DNA from: Actinomycetales bacterium
GTDB taxonomy: Bacteria; Actinomycetota; Actinomycetes; Actinomycetales; Actinomycetaceae
DNA length: 11,276 nucleotides
Reading direction: 5' to 3'
Assembly (NCBI GenBank): GCA_022838965.1
Contig: JALHDK010000055.1
Coordinates: 1 to 11,276, forward strand
The notes beneath the pieces are model-generated. The model ran no database searches. It was not told where the DNA came from and saw nothing but the letters and a program-made list of their open reading frames with translations. This document shows positions 7,394 through 11,276 of the stretch, piece by piece. Positions within the stretch are counted from its first letter, which is position 1; each line of letters opens with the position of its first letter. A program made the translations under genes and the position numbers.

Positions 7394-8227
7394 ATGTCGT
7401 GGCACGTTCCGCAGCACCTGCCGCCTGCCGGCCCGGATCTGCTGGTCGCCCTCGACCTGGACGGCACCCTCCTGACCCACATGGGCCAGGCGACCGACGC
7501 GGTGCTCGACGCCGTCGGCCGGCTTGCCGCCACCGGCGCCCACGTGGTGATCGCGACGGGACGCAGTGTCGTCGCCACGCTCCCGGTGCTGGAGGCCATC
7601 GGGCAACGCGAGGGGTACACGGTGTGCGCCAACGGCGCGGTCACGCTCCGGCTGGATCCCGCGTACGAGGGCGGCTTTGACGTCGTGGAGGCCATCACGT
7701 TCCACCCGGAGGCGACACTCCGCCGGCTGCGGCACGTGCTGCCCGACGCGCTGTTCCTCGTGGAGGACGCGAACCATGTGCGCCGGGTGAACGCGCCGTT
7801 CCCCGAGGGCGAGCTCATGGGCGACCCCGAGGTGGTGGACTTCGAGGACCTGTGCCGCATCCCCGCCACCCGTGTCACGCTCCGCGCCCCCGACCTCGAG
7901 GCCCACCACCTCCACGAGGCGATCGACCGGGCCGGTCTGCACGGCGTGAGCTACGCGGTGGGCTGGACGGCGTGGCTCGACGTGGCTCCGGAGGGGGTGT
8001 CGAAGGCGTCGGCGCTGGAGCGGGTGCGGGAGCACCTGCGGGTGTCCCCGTTCTCCACGGTCGCGGTCGGTGACGGGCAGAACGACCACGAGATGTTCGT
8101 CTGGGCGAGCTGGGCCGTGGCGATGGGGCAGGCGTCCGAGGAGACGAAGGCGTACGCCAACCACGTCGCGGGAACGGTGCACCAGGACGGACTCGTGGAC
8201 GTGATCACGGCGCTGCTGGAGCGTTGA
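7394..8227 (+). CDS. HAD-superfamily hydrolase, Cof-type (class IIB) phosphatase
   Basis: Probably a magnesium-dependent phosphatase of the cytoplasm acting on small phosphorylated metabolites; the substrate cannot be assigned. The protein has 277 residues. Motif I is DLDGTLL (21-27), with Asp21 the expected nucleophile and Asp23 the acid/base. Motif II is ATGRS (54-58, Thr55), the motif III lysine is in GVSKASAL (201-208, Lys204), and motif IV is VGDGQNDHEMF (225-235). A C2B-type cap lies between motifs II and III (about 80-195). GVSKxxAL followed by GDGxND is typical of Cof/YbiV-like phosphatases. The start is the ATG just before the HAD fold; the only upstream ribosome-site candidate is a weak GGTGGA. 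It starts 49 bases after serS, with which this kind of HAD gene is commonly found in actinobacteria (from memory), and is probably cotranscribed with it. Confidence 0.9.
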   Translation: MSWHVPQHLPPAGPDLLVALDLDGTLLTHMGQATDAVLDAVGRLAATGAHVVIATGRSVVATLPVLEAIGQREGYTVCANGAVTLRLDPAYEGGFDVVEAITFHPEATLRRLRHVLPDALFLVEDANHVRRVNAPFPEGELMGDPEVVDFEDLCRIPATRVTLRAPDLEAHHLHEAIDRAGLHGVSYAVGWTAWLDVAPEGVSKASALERVREHLRVSPFSTVAVGDGQNDHEMFVWASWAVAMGQASEETKAYANHVAGTVHQDGLVDVITALLER

Positions 8228-8253
8228 TGGGATCGAAGCGGCTGGAGCCCTGA
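8227..8253 (+). other. Micro-ORF bridging the HAD gene and the histidine kinase (8 codons)
   Basis: The HAD stop forms TGATG with an ATG at 8227-8229. This opens MGSKRLEP, whose own TGA (8251-8253) again forms TGATG with the kinase ATG at 8253. Both junctions share one base. GGAG at 8244-8247, inside the micro-ORF, can serve the kinase start. It may act in translational coupling; expression is unproven. Confidence 0.3.
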
Positions 8254-9947
8254 TGGCGGCGTCCGACTGGGTGCCCGCGGCGATCGCGGTCCTCACGGGT
8301 GTCCTGGCCCTCTCCAGCTGGCGGCGTCGTCGGGAGCCCGGAGCCACACTGACCGTCGCGAGCGTGCTCGCGACGCTCTGGGCGGTGGCCTCCCTCATGC
8401 AGGGTCTGGCCACCGAGCCGGCCCGGAGGATCGTCTGGTACGGGGTGAGCATCTCGCTCCTTCTCCCGATTCTCGCCGGCGTGACCGTGTTCATCGTGCA
8501 GTATGCCGGCCTGGGCCGCCTTCTCACCCCCTCCCGGGTGCTCTGGGCACTCGCGGTTCCGGCGGCGCTCGACATGGTCCTCGTGCTCACCAATCCACTC
8601 CACGGTCTCGTCTGGTCGGACGCCGTCGTCGACCCCGGCGGTGCGGTGCGGGTGAGTGTGGAGGTGGGGGGGTGGCTGGGTCTCGGCTACTCCCTGGTTC
8701 TCGGGCTCATCAACATCACGGCCCTGGTGCGGCTCATCGTCGTGTCACCGGACCGGCGCCTTCCCGCCTTCCTGATGCTGCTCGCCCACCTCGCCTCGCG
8801 GTACGCCTTCACCCACGAGGTCCTGCAGCTCGACCTCCCCCTGCCGGTCTCGCCTGGCGTTCTCACCGTTGCGGTCCCGTTCGCGACCTACGCGGTCGCG
8901 CTGTTCGGCCTCCACGTGCTGGACCCGGTGCCCGTCGCCCGGCGCGCCGCCCTCGAGCAGATGAGCGATGGCGTGCTGGTGTCGGACGTCGACGGCGTCG
9001 TCATCGATGCCAATCCGGCCGCCGAACGCATCTTCGGCGCGGCGGCCGCCGAGCTGCGGGGACGGCTGCTCAGCGATCTCGTGCCCCGGACGGCACTGTC
9101 GGGGGACCGGCCGGACCGGCCGGGGGCCGAGCGGTTCGAGGTTGCACTCGGACCCGGCGACTCCCGGCGCCACTACGTCGTCGACCGGTCGATCCTGTCG
9201 GACGGGTCCGGGAGGCACCTGGGCGAGGTCCTCCTCGTCCACGACGTCACGGACCAACGGGCCATCCAGGACAGGCTCCTGGAGCATCGCCAGACGGTCG
9301 CCCGGCTCACCGAGCGTGAGCACCTGGCGCGGGACCTGCACGACAGTGTCGGTCAGGTCCTCGGGTTCGTGAGCATGCAGGCACAGGCGATACGGAAGCG
9401 GCTCGCCGACGGGGACACGGATCGGGCGGATGCCCTGCTGGCCCGCCTGGCGGAGGTGGCGCAGCAGGCACACGCCGAGGTGCGCGGACTCATCCTGGGG
9501 TTGAAGTCGCCAGCGGACCTCGACGCGGCATGGTCGCTGGACGCGAGCGTGTCCGCGCATCTGCGGGAGTTCGAGGCGAGCTACGGGATCACGACCGAGC
9601 TCGAGCTGGTTGACGGCGCGGCCGGGGTGTCACTCGACGCCGCCACGGGGATCGAAGTGCTCCGGTCCGTGCAGGAGGCCCTCACCAACGCGCGGCGACA
9701 CTCGGGAGCGGGCACAGTGCGCGTGGTGATCGAGCGTGCCGGCGACGGCGTGCGGGTGACCGTGGCGGACGACGGGCGCGGCTTCGACCGGGACGCCGTC
9801 GACTCCGCCCGCCAGTTCGGACTCGCGAACATGCGCGAGCGGATGGAGGAGATCGGTGGCAGCCTGAGGGTGGACACCGCCCCCGGCCAGGGCACCCGGG
9901 TCACGTTCGAAACGCCCGGCCTGTCATCAGAGGAGGGACACACGTGA
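8253..9947 (+). CDS. Sensor histidine kinase: 7TM sensor, PAS, HisKA_3, HATPase (NarL-partner type)
   Basis: Senses a signal at or in the membrane, phosphorylates itself and passes phosphate to the adjacent response regulator. The protein has 564 residues. The first about 225 residues form around seven hydrophobic segments (about 7-23, 33-51, 61-83, 96-113, 139-163, 169-190, 200-223), with TNPLHGLVW (113-121) typical of the HisKA_7TM sensor module. A PAS domain spans about 230-340 (MSDGVLVSDVDGVVIDANPAA at its start, HDVTDQRA at its end). A short coiled region leads to the HisKA_3 dimerisation domain, with the phospho-acceptor His363 in ARDLHDSVGQ (359-368). The ATPase has QEALTNARRHS (474-484, N box), DDGRGF (506-511), GLANMRERM (523-531) and GQGTRVTF (545-552). 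All catalytic motifs look intact. The ATG has GGAG 5 bases upstream. Its stop overlaps the response regulator start by four bases. The signal is unknown. Confidence 0.95.
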   Translation: MAASDWVPAAIAVLTGVLALSSWRRRREPGATLTVASVLATLWAVASLMQGLATEPARRIVWYGVSISLLLPILAGVTVFIVQYAGLGRLLTPSRVLWALAVPAALDMVLVLTNPLHGLVWSDAVVDPGGAVRVSVEVGGWLGLGYSLVLGLINITALVRLIVVSPDRRLPAFLMLLAHLASRYAFTHEVLQLDLPLPVSPGVLTVAVPFATYAVALFGLHVLDPVPVARRAALEQMSDGVLVSDVDGVVIDANPAAERIFGAAAAELRGRLLSDLVPRTALSGDRPDRPGAERFEVALGPGDSRRHYVVDRSILSDGSGRHLGEVLLVHDVTDQRAIQDRLLEHRQTVARLTEREHLARDLHDSVGQVLGFVSMQAQAIRKRLADGDTDRADALLARLAEVAQQAHAEVRGLILGLKSPADLDAAWSLDASVSAHLREFEASYGITTELELVDGAAGVSLDAATGIEVLRSVQEALTNARRHSGAGTVRVVIERAGDGVRVTVADDGRGFDRDAVDSARQFGLANMRERMEEIGGSLRVDTAPGQGTRVTFETPGLSSEEGHT

Positions 9948-10693
9948 GGGTGCTGCTCGCCGACGACCATCCGCTGGTGATCGAGGGCCTGCGGAACATC
10001 CTCGAGGCCCACGGCATCCAGGTCGTGGGGGTGGCCCGCGACGGGCTGGAGGCCCTCGCCCTCGCCCGGGCGGTGCGGCCGGATGTGGTCCTGATGGATG
10101 TCCGGATGCCGCGCTGCGACGGGCTCACCGCCACCCGGTTGATCAAGGCCGAGCTTCCCGACGTCAGGATCGTCATCCTGACCGTCTCGGCGGACGAGTC
10201 GGACCTGTTCGAGGCGGTGAAGAGCGGCGCCCACGGGTACCTGCTCAAGAACATGGAGGCCGATGCGCTGATCGAGGCACTCGAGGACGCCGGTCGGGAC
10301 ATCCCCCCGTTCGCGCCGGGTCTCGCATCGCGCCTCCTGGACGAGTTCTCGCACCTCGCAGGACTCGTGCCCGGCGGCGTTGGCGCGGGGAGTGCCGCGC
10401 CGGAGGGCAGACCCGCGGGATCCCCGGACCGGACGGAGAGCGCCGTGCGGGCCGAGGGGGTGGCGGATCGTGACGAGCCGCTCACCCCCCGGCAACGCGA
10501 GGTGCTCGCCCTGGTGGCTGACGGCCTCGGGTACAAGGAGATCGCGAGGAGGATCTGCCTGAGCCCGCGCACGGTCAAGTACCACATGGCGGAGATCATG
10601 CGGAAGCTGCACCTGGACAACCGTGCCCAGGTGCTGGCATGGGCCGGCCGGGCGGGGCTCGGTGATCCGGGTGGGGGCCAGACGGAGGCCTGA
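9944..10693 (+). CDS. NarL/FixJ-family response regulator with LuxR-type DNA-binding domain
   Basis: Transcription factor activated by phosphate from the kinase encoded just upstream. The protein has 249 residues. The receiver domain (about 1-120) shows the acidic pair Asp7-Asp8, the phospho-acceptor Asp52 in VVLMDVRMP (48-56), the switch Thr80 and the conserved Lys102 in GYLLKN. A linker of about 50 residues, rich in Gly, Ala, Pro and charged residues (about 135-178), is longer than in typical family members of about 215 residues. The LuxR helix-turn-helix spans about 180-236 (LTPRQREVLALVADGLGYKEIA, then SPRTVKYHMAEIMRKL). The GTG start is favoured because GAGGAGG lies just upstream and the receiver fold begins at once. 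Its four-base GTGA overlap with the kinase stop indicates translational coupling and a true partner pair. Palindromes lie within about 100 bases downstream. Confidence 0.95.
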   Translation: MRVLLADDHPLVIEGLRNILEAHGIQVVGVARDGLEALALARAVRPDVVLMDVRMPRCDGLTATRLIKAELPDVRIVILTVSADESDLFEAVKSGAHGYLLKNMEADALIEALEDAGRDIPPFAPGLASRLLDEFSHLAGLVPGGVGAGSAAPEGRPAGSPDRTESAVRAEGVADRDEPLTPRQREVLALVADGLGYKEIARRICLSPRTVKYHMAEIMRKLHLDNRAQVLAWAGRAGLGDPGGGQTEA

Positions 10694-10700
10694 GCCTCCG
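10683..10700 (+). terminator. Hairpin over the response regulator stop codon
   Basis: CGGAGGC (10683-10689) and GCCTCCG (10694-10700) form a perfect 7-base stem with loop CTGA, which contains the end of the stop codon. No T-run follows, so this is at best a weak or T-less terminator, or it stabilises the mRNA 3' end. A second possible hairpin (GGCCCG at 10726-10731 with CGGGCC at 10751-10756, plus inner GGAC/GTCC pairing) lies just downstream. Confidence 0.4.
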
Positions 10701-10737
10701 CACGGCCCGGTCTGCCGTGTGCCCCGGCCCGGGACCT

Positions 10738-10796
10738 CGGGACTGTCCCGCGGGCCAGCCGGGACTGTCCCACAACTGGCTCGACGGACATTGTCC
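10738..10796. promoter_or_regulatory. Array of three short palindromes, probable operator region
   Basis: GGGACTGTCCC occurs twice as a perfect 5-1-5 palindrome (10739-10749, extendable to 13 bases at 10738-10750; and 10761-10771). A related palindrome GGACATTGTCC (10786-10796) follows. Centres are 22 and 25 bases apart. CACAAC (10771-10776) and GTTGTG (10805-10810) form an outer inverted repeat nearly concentric with the third palindrome. The array lies 58-116 bases before the start of the secreted protein gene, and repeated palindromes there suggest a regulator such as the adjacent NarL-type response regulator. No -10/-35 pair is obvious. The rest of the 160-base gap shows nothing else I can name. 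Confidence 0.5.
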
Positions 10797-10853
10797 ACGG
10801 AGGGGTTGTGCGAGGACCGTTGAACCTGCGGGGGTGTCTCCGGGAGATGCACG

Positions 10854-11276
10854 ATGCGGGAAGGTCGAGGACGATCGGCGATCCGCCTCAGGCGGATGCT
10901 CGCCTCGGTCGTCGTCGCCTCGTTGACGGCGCCCCTCGGCAGCCTGACTGCCGCTGCGGAACCGGGCCCCTCCGAAGCGCCCTCCGTCCTCCAGCTGGAC
11001 GGGGTCTTCCGGCAGTCCTGGTCGTTCTGGCACAGCGTCCTCCCGCAGGAGACCCCGCGTGAGGGCGGCGCTCCGCAGGTGGTGGTGATCGGCGGCGCGG
11101 GCGGCTTCTCGCGCGTTCTCGTCGTCGAGGCGGGCCTCGATGAGGCGTCCACGGAGGCGGACGAGCCGGCACCGGCCGAGGAGCCGGCCCCGGTGCCCGC
11201 GCCCGCGCCTGCGGAGGAGCCGGCCCCGGTGCCCGCGCCCGCGCCTGCGGAGGAGCCGGCCCCGGTGCCCGCGCCC
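10854..11276 (+). CDS. Secreted Pro/Ala/Glu-repeat protein, 3' end beyond window
   Basis: I do not recognise the function. The 141 residues visible begin with a basic N-region and a hydrophobic stretch (about 15-34), ending TAAA, a likely signal peptidase I site near residue 35. About 75 residues follow with no recognised domain (LQLDGVFRQSWSFWHSVLP; a hydrophobic VVVIGGAGGFSRVLVVEAG). Then a repeat region of EEPAPVPAPAPA units starts at residue 109 and runs off the window edge. Such Pro/Ala/Glu spacers usually extend a wall-bound or secreted enzyme domain away from the membrane, so a functional domain may lie beyond the window. The ATG at 10854 is chosen for its GGGAG ribosome site 7 bases upstream and the signal peptide; another ATG at 10847 is in a different frame. 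It lies behind the palindrome array. An exported protein is well supported; anything more specific is not. Confidence 0.8.
   Translation, partial: MREGRGRSAIRLRRMLASVVVASLTAPLGSLTAAAEPGPSEAPSVLQLDGVFRQSWSFWHSVLPQETPREGGAPQVVVIGGAGGFSRVLVVEAGLDEASTEADEPAPAEEPAPVPAPAPAEEPAPVPAPAPAEEPAPVPAP
11178..11276 (+). repeat. Exact 36-base tandem repeats coding EEPAPVPAPAPA
   Basis: Two complete identical 36-base units (11178-11213, 11214-11249) and 27 bases of a third (11250-11276) are seen, with a degenerate preceding element DEPAPA (11160-11177). There are no synonymous differences between units, which suggests recent expansion or ongoing slippage/recombination. The copy number cannot be known because the window ends inside the array. 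Confidence 0.95.

Noticed and set aside
4732..7878. Very long minus-strand open frame of about 1048 codons across the lipid kinase, serS and HAD genes
   Set aside because: It crosses three well-supported genes, two of them on the other strand, and its translation is low-complexity. GC-rich codon bias makes stops rare in shadow frames.
8205..9560. Minus-strand frames opposite the histidine kinase gene
   Set aside because: They give charged low-complexity products with no motifs, while the plus strand carries all kinase motifs in order.
10738..10771. GGGAC...GTCCC palindromes as DosR/DevR boxes
   Set aside because: The DosR consensus as I recall it has the GGGAC and GTCCC halves four bases apart, with flanking TT/AA. 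Here they are one base apart, so the site type is different.
10808..11062. Plus-strand open frame starting at 10808 as the gene after the two-component system
   Set aside because: Its product is Arg/Pro-rich without a signal peptide. The overlapping frame from 10854 has a ribosome site, a signal peptide and the repeat region.
11160..11276. Terminal repeats as a CRISPR array
   Set aside because: The units are directly adjacent without variable spacers and are in frame with a secreted protein, so they are coding repeats.

Overview
The window is very GC-rich, with dense coding, GTG and ATG starts, TAnnnT boxes placed 6-7 bases before start codons (leaderless style) and a typical actinobacterial gene set. 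The neighbourhood pheA / diacylglycerol-kinase-like gene / serS / Cof-type HAD phosphatase, together with the style of the SerS sequence, most resembles Actinomycetes of the Micrococcales/Propionibacteriales type. That placement comes from memory of families and gene order, not from a search.

Layout. (1) 1-2361, minus strand: a large secreted/membrane protein with an extracytoplasmic alkaline-phosphatase-like domain and a multi-helix membrane part. Its reading frame is broken near 480-500. The C-terminal coding sequence continues in another frame to the left window edge, so I annotate it as a frameshifted gene. (2) 2454-4764, plus strand: pheA (prephenate dehydratase with ACT domain), followed 10 bases later by an unusual regulator made of two complete TetR units in one chain. 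(3) 4767-5930, minus strand: a membrane-anchored lipid kinase of the diacylglycerol kinase family, ending 2 bases from the TetR stop. (4) 6067-8227, plus strand: serS and a HAD phosphatase, then from 8253 a sensor histidine kinase (7TM + PAS + HisKA_3) overlapping a NarL/LuxR-type response regulator by four bases. (5) 10694-10853: a regulatory region with a terminator-like hairpin and three short palindromes. (6) 10854 to the right edge: the start of a secreted protein with exact 36-base Pro/Ala/Glu-rich repeats, cut by the window end.

How they fit together. The core is housekeeping: phenylalanine synthesis, tRNA-Ser charging and phospholipid-type phosphorylation. A signalling module follows. 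The histidine kinase and response regulator are one translationally coupled pair. The palindrome array just downstream, before a secreted wall-type protein, is a plausible target of that response regulator, but this is inference. The most unusual items are the tandem TetR-TetR protein, the probable deletion in the membrane protein gene, and the palindrome array. I found no mobile element, CRISPR array, tRNA or rRNA.
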